Of a stretch of 22,582 nucleotides of DNA, positions 1 through 6,794 are shown piece after piece; positions within the stretch are counted from its first letter, which is position 1, and the number at the start of each line of letters is the position of its first letter. The translations under genes were made by a program, and so were the position numbers. The notes under the pieces were generated by a model, which saw only the letters and a program-made list of their open reading frames with translations, had not been told where the DNA came from and made no database searches. The DNA is from Gammaproteobacteria bacterium (lineage in GTDB: Bacteria; Pseudomonadota; Gammaproteobacteria; UBA4575): positions 1 to 22,582 of the forward strand of contig JAPUHH010000014.1 of NCBI GenBank assembly GCA_027297825.1, written 5' to 3'.

Positions 1-414
1 CATGTATTGCCCTGCTATGAACCTAAGTCGTACTGTGCGAGGAACTTGTGTAGTGATGATGACTAGATCATCACTAATTCGATCTAATTTGCGCACTTTC
101 ACTCGCAAATCCAGCGCCGGAATATCTGCGACATTTGCAGCTACATCCGCGTCAATGACTAGATTGCTTTCGCAAGCTGTATAGCACATTAACGCATAGC
201 CTTGCAGCTTTTCCGCCTCACGAATTACATAGTCATGAGTTCGCAATGATTTTGTTGCGCCGCTTACTATCTTGGCTTTACACAAGCCACAATTGCCACT
301 ACTACAGCCATAGTTCAGCGGCACTCCAGCTCGAATCGCCGCATCAAGTATCGATTCATGCGAGTCTGCATGAAATATGTATTGACTGGATTCAAGTTGG
401 ACCGTGTATGACAT
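1..414 (-). CDS. 2Fe-2S ferredoxin-domain oxidoreductase, 5' part (CDP-6-deoxyglucoseen-reductase-like)
   Basis: The gene runs off the left edge; 138 codons are visible from an ATG at 414. The N-terminal ~90 residues are a plant-type [2Fe-2S] ferredoxin domain. The cluster loop reads YGCSSGNCGLC, giving the C-x4-C-x2-C pattern, and the fourth cysteine follows about 30 residues later in LMCYTAC. After ~95 residues the start of an FAD/ferredoxin-reductase-type beta-barrel appears, ending at RFIAGQYM, which resembles the flavin-binding R-x-Y-S region about to begin. This order (ferredoxin, then FNR-like module) matches the flavin reductases often annotated as CDP-6-deoxy-delta-3,4-glucoseen reductase in gammaproteobacteria. 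The role is probably electron transfer from NAD(P)H through flavin to an iron-sulfur acceptor, but the true substrate is unknown. It diverges from the next gene across 88 bases. Confidence 0.85.
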   Translation of the reverse strand, partial: MSYTVQLESSQYIFHADSHESILDAAIRAGVPLNYGCSSGNCGLCKAKIVSGATKSLRTHDYVIREAEKLQGYALMCYTACESNLVIDADVAANVADIPALDLRVKVRKLDRISDDLVIITTQVPRTVRLRFIAGQYM

Positions 415-502
415 AGTTAATTATAAAGTATATGGCCAGTTAGCATCACTTTGTTGCCGCTAATCAAGGATAGATTGAGGATTTACGAATAAACCTTAAG
501 CT

Positions 503-1294
503 ATGCCGATGCGCATTTTCACATTCAAAAATTTTCGTATCTTCTTGCTGGTAATTATTCTTGCGGCTGTTGCACTTTATAGCAAAGATCAACGCATGGT
601 TACACAAGGCTGGTATAAACCATTAAATGTAGTAATTTTCCCAATCAATGCTAACGGCAGTGATGAAGTCGATAGCTATATTGAAAATCTATCCGACAAA
701 GATTTTACTCCTATAGATACGTTTATACAGCGCGAAAGTAAAAGATATGACATCGTCACCTCCACACCTACCAACACCACTTTAGGAGATAAAGTACTTA
801 ATCTTCCCCCAAAACCTCCTGGACCCAGTGCCATCCCAATAAAAATTGCATTTTGGAGTTTGCAGTTACGCTGGTGGGCCATGCAAAACACACCGGACGG
901 TCGCTCCAACAAACATCGAGTTCGTGTATATGTTATATACCATGAAGTGCAACATAATATGGCGTTAGAACATTCCCTTGGCCTACAAAAAGGTTTGCTT
1001 GGTGTTGTGCATGCTTTTGCCAGTAAGAAACAAACTAAACAAAACAATATCGTTATTGCCCACGAGCTATTACACACTGTCGGTGCAACGGATAAATATG
1101 ACTCCATTGGCAACCCCGTGGTTCCAGATGGCTTGGCGGAACCTGATCATAGCCCACTCTATCCTCAAAGACGCGCCGAAATCATGGCCGGCAGCGTTGC
1201 CTCTTCAGCCACAAATTCAAAAATGGCAAAAAGTCTCAAACGATGCGTTCTTGGCAAAAAAACAGCATTTGAAATTGGCTGGATGAGTAACTGA
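503..1294 (+). CDS. Membrane-anchored putative zinc metallopeptidase with HEXXHXXGXXD motif
   Basis: 263 residues. One hydrophobic segment at about residues 11-27 (FRIFLLVIILAAVAL) suggests a membrane anchor or uncleaved signal with the rest outside the cytoplasm. Residues 187-197 read HELLHTVGATD, which fits the metzincin zinc motif HEXXHXXGXXH/D with Asp as third ligand, as in the snapalysin family. A methionine at 228 (AEIMAGS) lies where a Met-turn would be expected. Members of no family I can name match the rest of the chain. Start: ATG 503 gives MPMRIF; a second ATG two codons on is equally possible and no clear Shine-Dalgarno is seen. Catalytic residues are seen directly; peptidase activity is inferred, and the substrate is unknown. 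Confidence 0.8.
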   Translation: MPMRIFTFKNFRIFLLVIILAAVALYSKDQRMVTQGWYKPLNVVIFPINANGSDEVDSYIENLSDKDFTPIDTFIQRESKRYDIVTSTPTNTTLGDKVLNLPPKPPGPSAIPIKIAFWSLQLRWWAMQNTPDGRSNKHRVRVYVIYHEVQHNMALEHSLGLQKGLLGVVHAFASKKQTKQNNIVIAHELLHTVGATDKYDSIGNPVVPDGLAEPDHSPLYPQRRAEIMAGSVASSATNSKMAKSLKRCVLGKKTAFEIGWMSN

Positions 1295-1370
1295 GATATA
1301 TCCATACCAAAGTTATATATCTGCAATGTACTATTGCTGAGCAATCTCTAACTATATTAATGTTCTCAGC

Positions 1371-1934
1371 ATGAACAAACGCGTCGAGACTTTACAAAAT
1401 GATTTTTCTACACTCGACTCTGTTCGCGTTGGTGTTATTTCTGATACGCACGGCGAAATCAATACTGACATACAAATGCAATTACGAAATTGTGATGTGA
1501 TTTTACATGCAGGGGATATCGGTTCTTTCGAAGTACTTAAGCAATTAAAAGATATTAGCCAAAATATCATCTCAGTGCGTGGCAATAATGATGTCGCTGC
1601 TAAATGGCCCTGCGAAGAGCACGTGGAATTAGACACGATTAGTGATGTGGCAGAAATTAAACTGCCTGGCGGAAATATAGTCCTCACACATGGTGATAAG
1701 TTTGATCCCGTGGCGAGTCGACATAATGATTTAAGACAACATTTTACTACTGCTAAGGCCATTATTTATGGACACAGTCACAAACTTATTTGTGACCAGA
1801 GTGGCGCGCCTTGGGTGCTCAACCCCGGTGCTGCAGGCAAAATCCGAACCAATGGTGGTGCATCATGTTTGCTGATAGTGGCAAGCGAAGCACAATGGGA
1901 AGTTTCAGAATATCGTGTAGAAAAGTCTGTATGA
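1371..1934 (+). CDS. YfcE/MJ0936-type metallophosphoesterase
   Basis: 187 residues, the usual size for YfcE-like phosphodiesterases of the calcineurin-like superfamily. The metal-binding blocks are in order: SDTHG at 24-28 (D25, H27), HAGDI at 46-50 (D49), GNND at 71-74, THGD at 106-109 (H107) and GHSH at 134-137, followed by the conserved NPGA at 151-154. These enzymes are cytoplasmic, two-metal, Mn-dependent phosphodiesterases active on model substrates; the physiological substrate is generally unknown. The first ~18 residues are an extension before the first beta strand, so a later start is possible, though no better in-frame start codon is evident. It follows the metallopeptidase-like gene by 76 bases on the same strand. 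Confidence 0.88.
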   Translation: MNKRVETLQNDFSTLDSVRVGVISDTHGEINTDIQMQLRNCDVILHAGDIGSFEVLKQLKDISQNIISVRGNNDVAAKWPCEEHVELDTISDVAEIKLPGGNIVLTHGDKFDPVASRHNDLRQHFTTAKAIIYGHSHKLICDQSGAPWVLNPGAAGKIRTNGGASCLLIVASEAQWEVSEYRVEKSV

Positions 1935-2035
1935 GCACTATTTTAAGTATTAAGCGCCTATAGTGCATACTAATAGTTTATAGCTTTACTTTACTCTACG
2001 CTAGCAACCTCCTAGTGCAACACCGATGACTTTGT

Positions 2036-2380
2036 TTATTTATCAACGTTCGGGGATAAACTTCCTTCTATAATTTCGCCATCAGGGTGCAATAAGGAAA
2101 GATATTCAACTTGGCGATTAACTACGACAGCCACTCCGTTGTGCCGATCCACTCCGCCAATACTAAACTCATAGGCATAATATCTACGTATGCAAAATTT
2201 ACCGCTCGCCACTCTCGCAAACTGAACTTTAGCAACATATACAGATTGATCTAAAAACTGCACACCATGTTGCTCGCAAATGTGTCGGCACCGGTTTAGT
2301 GCTAACTCACGACTGCGTAAACTATCTTGCCAATACCAAACCGCGGCAAGAACCGCGGCAATTGCTAGCCAGACTTCCAA
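2036..2380 (-). CDS. DUF3301 family membrane-anchored protein
   Basis: 114 residues. The pattern is typical of DUF3301: a short N-terminal transmembrane segment (WLAIAAVLAAVWYW), then REL.LN.CR..C..HGVQFLDQSV, a basic strand region and a FSIGG..RHNG segment. The function of the family is unknown. The start is TTG at 2380: an in-frame TAA lies two codons upstream, so no earlier start is possible, and no ATG follows near the N-terminus. It begins 31 bases after the adk stop codon on the same strand, so it is probably the second gene of an adk operon. Confidence 0.85.
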   Translation of the reverse strand: MEVWLAIAAVLAAVWYWQDSLRSRELALNRCRHICEQHGVQFLDQSVYVAKVQFARVASGKFCIRRYYAYEFSIGGVDRHNGVAVVVNRQVEYLSLLHPDGEIIEGSLSPNVDK

Positions 2381-2411
2381 CGCTTAACTAAGAATAATTA
2401 GCATGTTATTT

Positions 2412-3065
2412 CTATGTTAGCGCACTAAAGATTTGCTCACGGATTTCTTCCACCTTTCCGATACCATTAACTTTAACGTATTTAGGCACCCCCGCATCAC
2501 TACTAGCCGCCCACTTAGAATAGTAATCAATAAGTGGTTCGGTTTGCTGATGATAAACCTTTAAGCGTTCACGAACCGTTGCTTCTTTGTCATCTTCGCG
2601 TTGAATTAACTCCTCACCAGTTTCATCGTCTTTACCTTCTGCTTTAGGTGGGTTGAAAACCACATGGTAGGTACGCCCAGAGGCTAAATGCACACGTCGC
2701 CCACCCATGCGTTTGATAATTTCCTCATCATCTACATCAATTTCGACGACAGAATCAATCTCAACACCTTGTGCTTTTAGGCTCTCGGCTTGCGCAATCG
2801 TGCGTGGAAAGCCATCAAACAAAAACCCATTGACACAATCGTCTTTGGCAATTCGATCCTTGACCAAACCAAGAATAATTTCATCCGAGACCAAACCGCC
2901 CGACTCCATTACTTGCTTAGCCTGCAGGCCTAGAGGTGTCCCTTCTGTAACGGCAGCACGTAGCATATCGCCGGTAGAAATCTGGGGTATATTGAATTTT
3001 TCTTTAATGTAATTTGCCTGAGTGCCTTTACCTGCACCCGGCCCACCTAATAAGATGATGCGCAT
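2412..3065 (-). CDS. adk: Adenylate kinase
   Basis: 217 residues, full length for the long bacterial type. It catalyses ATP + AMP = 2 ADP in the cytoplasm. The P-loop is GGPGAGKGT at residues 7-15. The AMP-binding region has STGDMLRAA at 30-38 and FDGFPRT at 83-89. The LID domain spans roughly 122-160 (GGRRVHLASGRTYH onward) and lacks the four cysteines of zinc-binding LIDs, as usual in Gram-negatives. RERL near 166 supplies catalytic arginines. The ATG at 3065 is preceded by a strong Shine-Dalgarno, AAGGAG. DUF3301 follows in the same direction. Pairing of adk with a PPi-PFK gene across a divergent intergenic region may reflect linked energy metabolism, but that is inference. Confidence 0.97.
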   Translation of the reverse strand: MRIILLGGPGAGKGTQANYIKEKFNIPQISTGDMLRAAVTEGTPLGLQAKQVMESGGLVSDEIILGLVKDRIAKDDCVNGFLFDGFPRTIAQAESLKAQGVEIDSVVEIDVDDEEIIKRMGGRRVHLASGRTYHVVFNPPKAEGKDDETGEELIQREDDKEATVRERLKVYHQQTEPLIDYYSKWAASSDAGVPKYVKVNGIGKVEEIREQIFSALT

Positions 3066-3070
3066 TGTTT

Positions 3071-3145
3071 AGCTCCTTATTTATTTGAGGAGACTTTGAT
3101 TTATTAGTGCGAACGACTGACCGGTTTTTGCTCCTGCAAAGCCGG
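3071..3145 (-). promoter_or_regulatory. Structured 5' leader of adk
   Basis: On the minus strand the adk Shine-Dalgarno core AGGAG (3073-3077) can pair with CTCCT (3088-3092) across a 10-nt loop, which would hide the ribosome-binding site. Further upstream, 3121-3145 forms a hairpin (CCGG outer stem, TTTGC/GCAAA inner stem) whose minus-strand loop is AGGA. A GGA in a hairpin loop plus a GGA at the ribosome-binding site is the layout of many CsrA/RsmA targets. The pairings are seen; regulation is inference. Confidence 0.35.
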
Positions 3146-3248
3146 CATACTATACTACCCTGTACATAAGGCGAGGCAAAAAAACGGAGTTTACAACAAA
3201 GTAAATGAGCATTTTTAGACATTTTTTAACAAAGCAACAGAATAAATC

Positions 3249-3393
3249 AGAGCTTCCTTAAGAATTTGTACACCAAATTCAAGACTGCGCCAACTACTCT
3301 AAATAGCTAAACTAAGGAAACTCTAACGGTTAAAAGTTTCCTGCGAAGCAGAGATTATGTCGCCATTAGACAACACATAAGTGTTACTCTAAT
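3249..3393 (+). promoter_or_regulatory. Inverted-repeat-rich region upstream of the 126-aa gene and pfp
   Basis: Five pairings fall within 145 bases. GAATTTG/CAAATTC (3262-3268 with 3274-3280) forms a perfect 7-bp hairpin. AGAGcTTCCTTA (3249-3260) pairs with TAAGGAAaCTCT (3313-3324). GGAAACT (3316-3322) alternatively pairs with AGTTTCC (3335-3341), so these two stems exclude each other. CTGC-GAA-GCAG lies at 3341-3351. ATTAGA/TCTAAT with AACAC/GTGTT forms an imperfect hairpin at 3365-3393. No U-run follows, so this is not an obvious terminator. The rest of the adk-to-3499 gap (433 bases) holds no convincing gene. It may be an mRNA leader with alternative folds, an operator region, or a small repeat. 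Confidence 0.35.
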
Positions 3394-3498
3394 GAAGAAA
3401 AGTGAGCACTGCGTTTTCGTCTGAGGCAAGAGTAAGGATGACTTTGTTAAAAGCTAAGCAATGAAAAAATACCAGGTAAGCATATCGAGAGACGTTAG

Positions 3499-3879
3499 AT
3501 GACCCAAATACAAGACTACAGCCAAGAAAAACAAGCGATTGTGCAAAATTCCATTGCGCATCGCTGGAAGAAAGAAACGGTTGAAATTCAAATAGCGGAT
3601 GTCGAGGTACAAATTGACTCAAAAAACTCAGACCTAACTGAATGCCCAGCACTATTTTGGCTCGTTAACGGCTGCAGTTTTATCATCATAAAATTTGACA
3701 CAGCGAATTTTAAGTGCAACTTCTTTTATAAAGAACTTGAACAAATGGGCACGGGAGTAGAAGAATATAAAGACCTGCAAGAATGCGTGACCGCTCTACT
3801 TCAAACCCAGGCAGACTACGACAGTGTCCGCACAGGCGCTTTTTCTGAAGAACATAGCCCAAAGAATCTTAAATATTAA
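3499..3879 (+). CDS. Hypothetical protein upstream of pfp
   Basis: 126 residues, no signal peptide, no clear transmembrane helix and no family I recognise. The middle part is strand-like with a hydrophobic stretch (PALFWLVNGCSFIIIKFD) followed by FKCNFFYKELEQ, then an acidic helical segment and a hydrophilic tail. Its stop codon is 18 bases before the pfp start on the same strand, so the two are likely co-transcribed. The start is ATG 3499 with GAGAG upstream as a possible weak ribosome-binding site. Function unknown. Confidence 0.7.
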   Translation: MTQIQDYSQEKQAIVQNSIAHRWKKETVEIQIADVEVQIDSKNSDLTECPALFWLVNGCSFIIIKFDTANFKCNFFYKELEQMGTGVEEYKDLQECVTALLQTQADYDSVRTGAFSEEHSPKNLKY

Positions 3880-3897
3880 TTATATAGACTTAATTAT

Positions 3898-5160
3898 ATG
3901 CAAAAACGTAATGCATTTTATGCTCAATCTGGCGGTGTAACCGCAGTCATCAATGCCACTGCATGTGGCGTAATCGAAACCGCGCGCAAACACAAAAATA
4001 AAATTGACAAAGTTTATGCGGGTCGCAACGGTATCATTGGCGCTCTGACAGAAGACTTAATTGATACCTCAAAAGAATCTGCACGCTCCATTGCAGCTTT
4101 AAAGCACACACCCTCCGGCGCATTTGGCTCTTGCCGCTATAAGTTGAAAAGCATTGAAGAGAATCGTGCACAATACGAGCGACTTATAGATGTGTTTAAA
4201 GCACATAACATCGGCTACTTCTTTTATAACGGCGGTGGTGATTCACAAGATACCTCCCTAAAAGTTTCGCAACTGAGTAAAAAAATGGGTTACCCCATAC
4301 AATGCATTGGCATTCCAAAAACAGTCGACAATGATTTACCGATTACGGATAACTGTCCAGGCTTTGGTTCAGTGGCCAAATACGTTGCCGTTTCCATTAA
4401 AGAAGCTGCATTTGATGTAAAATCGATGGCAGAAACTTCAACCAAAGTATTTGTCATGGAAGTCATGGGCCGCCATGCCGGTTGGATTGCGGCCGCAAGC
4501 GGCTTAGCCGCAGAAAATGAAGGCGATGCACCACATATCATCTTATTTCCAGAAATCGCTTTCGATCAAAAGTTGTTTTTAAAACGTGCAAAAGAATGCG
4601 TGGACAATTATGGCTTCTGTGTCATTTGTGTATCCGAAGGTGCGCGTTTTGCAGATGGGAAATTCCTCGCTGACGCGGGTAGCACCGATGCTTTTGGACA
4701 TGCGCAGTTAGGCGGTGTTGCACCAGTGATTGCAAACATGGTTAAACAAGAGCATGGCTATAAATACCATTGGGCCGTAGCCGATTATTTGCAACGCGCC
4801 GCCAGACACATTGCCTCGAAAACCGATGTGGACCATGCTTATGCCATGGGCAAAGCCGCTGTGCAATTTGCCTTACAAGGTAAAACCGCAATCATGCCTA
4901 CAATTGTGCGCACTTCTAATAATCCATATAAATGGAAAATTGGCAGCACAACATTGGCAAGAGTCGCGAACGTAGAAAAATTGATGCCTCGTAGTTACAT
5001 CACCAAAGACGGCCTTGGCATTACAAACCGTTGCCGCACGTACCTGGCGCCGTTAATAAAAGGCGAAGCGTATCCACCTTATAAAAACGGCCTGCCTAAT
5101 TATATTCAACTAAAAAACATGCAAGTACCCAAATTACTGGAAACTTCTTTCAAAATATAG
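3898..5160 (+). CDS. pfp: Pyrophosphate-dependent 6-phosphofructokinase
   Basis: 420 residues of the phosphofructokinase family. It catalyses the reversible phosphorylation of fructose 6-phosphate using PPi in the cytoplasm. Two positions decide the phosphoryl donor. The glycine-rich loop reads GGGDS at 112-116, placing Asp115 where ATP-dependent enzymes have Gly, and the substrate loop reads PKTVDND at 140-146, placing Lys141 where ATP enzymes have Gly. Both are hallmarks of the PPi-dependent type. D144/D146 form the catalytic TVDND motif and MGRHAGW is at 190-196. The N-terminus (AFYAQSGGVTAVINA) matches the subgroup found in methanotrophs and related gammaproteobacteria. No Shine-Dalgarno is visible before ATG 3898; translation may be coupled to the upstream gene 18 bases away. 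Confidence 0.95.
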   Translation: MQKRNAFYAQSGGVTAVINATACGVIETARKHKNKIDKVYAGRNGIIGALTEDLIDTSKESARSIAALKHTPSGAFGSCRYKLKSIEENRAQYERLIDVFKAHNIGYFFYNGGGDSQDTSLKVSQLSKKMGYPIQCIGIPKTVDNDLPITDNCPGFGSVAKYVAVSIKEAAFDVKSMAETSTKVFVMEVMGRHAGWIAAASGLAAENEGDAPHIILFPEIAFDQKLFLKRAKECVDNYGFCVICVSEGARFADGKFLADAGSTDAFGHAQLGGVAPVIANMVKQEHGYKYHWAVADYLQRAARHIASKTDVDHAYAMGKAAVQFALQGKTAIMPTIVRTSNNPYKWKIGSTTLARVANVEKLMPRSYITKDGLGITNRCRTYLAPLIKGEAYPPYKNGLPNYIQLKNMQVPKLLETSFKI

Positions 5161-5217
5161 TCGCAGAGGTTCTGCAGGCTTAACTATTAAATTGTCACTC
5201 GGCAAAATTTTCTTAAG

Positions 5218-5253
5218 CCGAATGCCCGCTAACGACCCAATGCGGCCATTCGG
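5218..5253. terminator. Candidate bidirectional terminator hairpin
   Basis: A 12-bp stem with one C-C mismatch (5218-5229 with 5242-5253) encloses a 12-nt loop. It lies between two convergent genes, pfp (+) and the aspartic protease (-). Flanking T-runs are poor on both strands, so intrinsic termination is uncertain. Confidence 0.45.
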
Positions 5254-5265
5254 TTACGGTAAAAT

Positions 5266-5787
5266 TTATTGTCGAATCGTTAATTGACCAGCCTCATGAC
5301 TGACAGACAAAAAGCGCAAAAAAGACATCCCCAATAAAATTTCGTCGCCCTGCATATGCGGATTGATATCGGCCTTAATATTGTGCAACGTGATAGTCCC
5401 AACACTAACCAAGTCTAGCGTTGTGGCATATACCGTGACATTGCCATTCGCGGTCGATACCATAATTGGCGCGCCTTTTTCCAATCCTATTTTATTCGCG
5501 ACGTTCCCAGGAACGGAAACATAACTTGCACCGGTATCGACTAAAAACGTTACTTTTTCATTATTAATTTTCCCGGTAACGACATAGTGCCCGTATCTAC
5601 TACTTTGCAAAATAACTTCTTTACTACCACCTTCGACGACATGAGTTTGCACATTTTGATTTGGATTGTGTTTATTGGTTTCTAAAATTCCAAAAAACCA
5701 AACCATTAGCGCAAATCCCAAAATCCATGCCGTATAGATCATGCCCTTGCCGATACGTTTGGTTTGTTGCTGAGGTTGATCGTTCAT
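5266..5787 (-). CDS. Retropepsin-like aspartic protease, TIGR02281 family
   Basis: 173 residues from the ATG at 5787; a GTG at 5799 would add four residues, and neither start has a clear Shine-Dalgarno. One transmembrane segment (about residues 17-36, YTAWILGFALMVWFFGIL) anchors a periplasmic domain. The active-site motif FLVDTGAS is present (catalytic Asp84), and the second conserved element ILLGMSFL, typical of single-domain clan AA proteases, comes near the C-terminus. Such proteins act as dimers in retropepsin fashion. Substrates of the bacterial family are not established. It converges with pfp and diverges from the 68-residue gene. Confidence 0.88.
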   Translation of the reverse strand: MNDQPQQQTKRIGKGMIYTAWILGFALMVWFFGILETNKHNPNQNVQTHVVEGGSKEVILQSSRYGHYVVTGKINNEKVTFLVDTGASYVSVPGNVANKIGLEKGAPIMVSTANGNVTVYATTLDLVSVGTITLHNIKADINPHMQGDEILLGMSFLRFLSVSHEAGQLTIRQ

Positions 5788-5857
5788 GTGAGTGGTCACT
5801 TATGATTCAATATAGACATGGTATGCTATGAATGAAGCATTAAATAGGTATTAGCTC

Positions 5858-6064
5858 ATGACTTTAGACAAAGCGCGGGAATTACTACGCAATCAGGCGC
5901 AAGTTGCGGGCGGTTACACAAAAAATGGCACCAAACTTATATTGGCAGAGGTGCAAAAAGAGCATGGGCAAAAGTCTGTGGATCAACTCATTCGAGAACT
6001 AGATTTAGAAACCATTTTCGATTTTAAACCTGGCACCTTTTTTAAAGGGTTAACCTCTGGTTAG
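5858..6064 (+). CDS. Small conserved-looking hypothetical protein
   Basis: 68 residues, soluble and mostly helical: an N-terminal helix (LDKARELLRNQAQVAGGY), then KLILAEVQKEHGQKSVDQLI and a C-terminal FKPGTFFKGL. It has no signal or transmembrane segment. The ATG at 5858 has a modest TAGG upstream as a possible ribosome-binding site. It is divergent from the aspartic protease with about 70 bases between. The composition looks like a real protein, but I cannot name a family or a function. Confidence 0.65.
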   Translation: MTLDKARELLRNQAQVAGGYTKNGTKLILAEVQKEHGQKSVDQLIRELDLETIFDFKPGTFFKGLTSG

Positions 6065-6152
6065 CAAATATAGATTTCTCTCTAGTCTTTTGTATCCTTT
6101 TTCACTCTCTCAGCTTTATATGATCTTTTTAAACTTCTATTCTAAAGAGCAA

Positions 6153-6178
6153 GGCAATTTTGTTGCAGCAAAAGTGCC
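6153..6178. other. Isolated long hairpin in the 6.1-6.8 kb gene-free stretch
   Basis: GGCA (6153-6156) pairs with TGCC (6175-6178) and TTTTG with CAAAA, with one internal mismatch and a 6-nt loop. There is no T-run on either side. It lies about 90 bases after the stop of the 68-residue gene and may be its 3' structure. Confidence 0.3.
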
Positions 6179-6279
6179 AAAACCATAATGCCGCACATTA
6201 CTTAATTTTCAAAATGCTCAAGCTTTTTGGCAGCTCGAAAGCTCGCTTAACTCAAACACCACCTCCACCTCGCCTCTCT

Positions 6280-6690
6280 CCGAAAAGCCCTTGCGCTTCT
6301 CGGCGTGATGTAATGCGCAAGGAATAAGTGCGCGACCCATGTAAAGAAGTTCAAATAAAACAACTCCTAGACCAACCCAACTACCGAGCCGAAAAGAAAA
6401 CTAGGTTGTCGGAATGCAAACCTCGATGGTTTACAGAACTGCGCTGAGACAGGAATGTCGAATCGTAGTTGGCCGGCATAAGCTTGCGTTGCTCGAGGGG
6501 AGTTTTCAGCTTTGCTGTAAACCTTAGCAGCGGACTGTCATTTTGATATACAGGAGTATACGAATGTCGCGATCGCATGGATGCGATGGAGCCGCCTTTT
6601 GGTTCGTATTAAAAAATATCTCCTTGTATTTTTCCCTACGGGCCATCGTCCTCAAATGGCGATGTTTAAAATCGTTGCCAACGATTTTAT
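6280..6690 (+). ncRNA. Cluster of short hairpins with GGA loops: candidate Csr/Rsm decoy RNA or dispersed repeat
   Basis: The 730 bases between 6065 and 6794 contain no convincing protein gene. On the + strand there are repeated short hairpins with GGA in the loop: 6315-6333 (GCGCA/TGCGC, loop AGGAATAAG), 6404-6422 (GGTTG/CAAACC with a bulge, loop TCGGAATG), 6448-6459 (GACA/TGTC, loop GGAA), 6527-6538 (loop CGGA), 6547-6560 (TATAC/GTATA, loop AGGA) and 6572-6587 (ATCGC/GCGAT, loop ATGGAT). Others without GGA lie at 6280-6303, 6418-6432 (alternative fold) and 6502-6522. A perfect 9-bp stem at 6668-6688 followed by ATCTTTAT could end a transcript. Many GGA loops in one RNA is how CsrB/RsmY/RsmZ sponges look. 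The phrase pattern also resembles dispersed hairpin repeats I recall from gammaproteobacterial genomes; both could be true. Short reading frames here overlap the palindromes and are probably accidental. Confidence 0.35.
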
Positions 6691-6794
6691 CTTTATACAA
6701 ACAAAGAAAAAAACAGCAGATTATGGTGCCTATAGATAAATGAATTAAACGCTCACTTCTTACAGGATTAAAATATTGCGTATTCATAATTTAT

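Noticed and set aside
2..184. Open frame on the + strand at the left edge
   Set aside because: Antisense to the ferredoxin-domain gene, whose cysteine motif is unmistakable.
676..1113. 145-codon frame on the minus strand
   Set aside because: Lies inside the HEXXH gene on the opposite strand; cysteine-rich, low-complexity translation without domain features.
1935..1966. Possible terminator between the YfcE-like gene and DUF3301
   Set aside because: Only a 7-bp stem with an 18-base loop and no T-run; too weak to annotate.
3028..3222. 64-codon minus-strand frame over the adk start
   Set aside because: Overlaps the adk ribosome-binding site and start; composition is not protein-like.
3898..5160. 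ATP-dependent phosphofructokinase (pfkA)
   Set aside because: The donor-specificity positions are Asp115 and Lys141, both of the PPi-dependent type.
6381..6787. Short frames on both strands in the hairpin cluster, including one on + with AGGAG before ATG 6564
   Set aside because: They run through the palindromes, and the apparent AGGAG is the loop of the 6547-6560 hairpin. Possible but unlikely genes; protein homology would overturn this.
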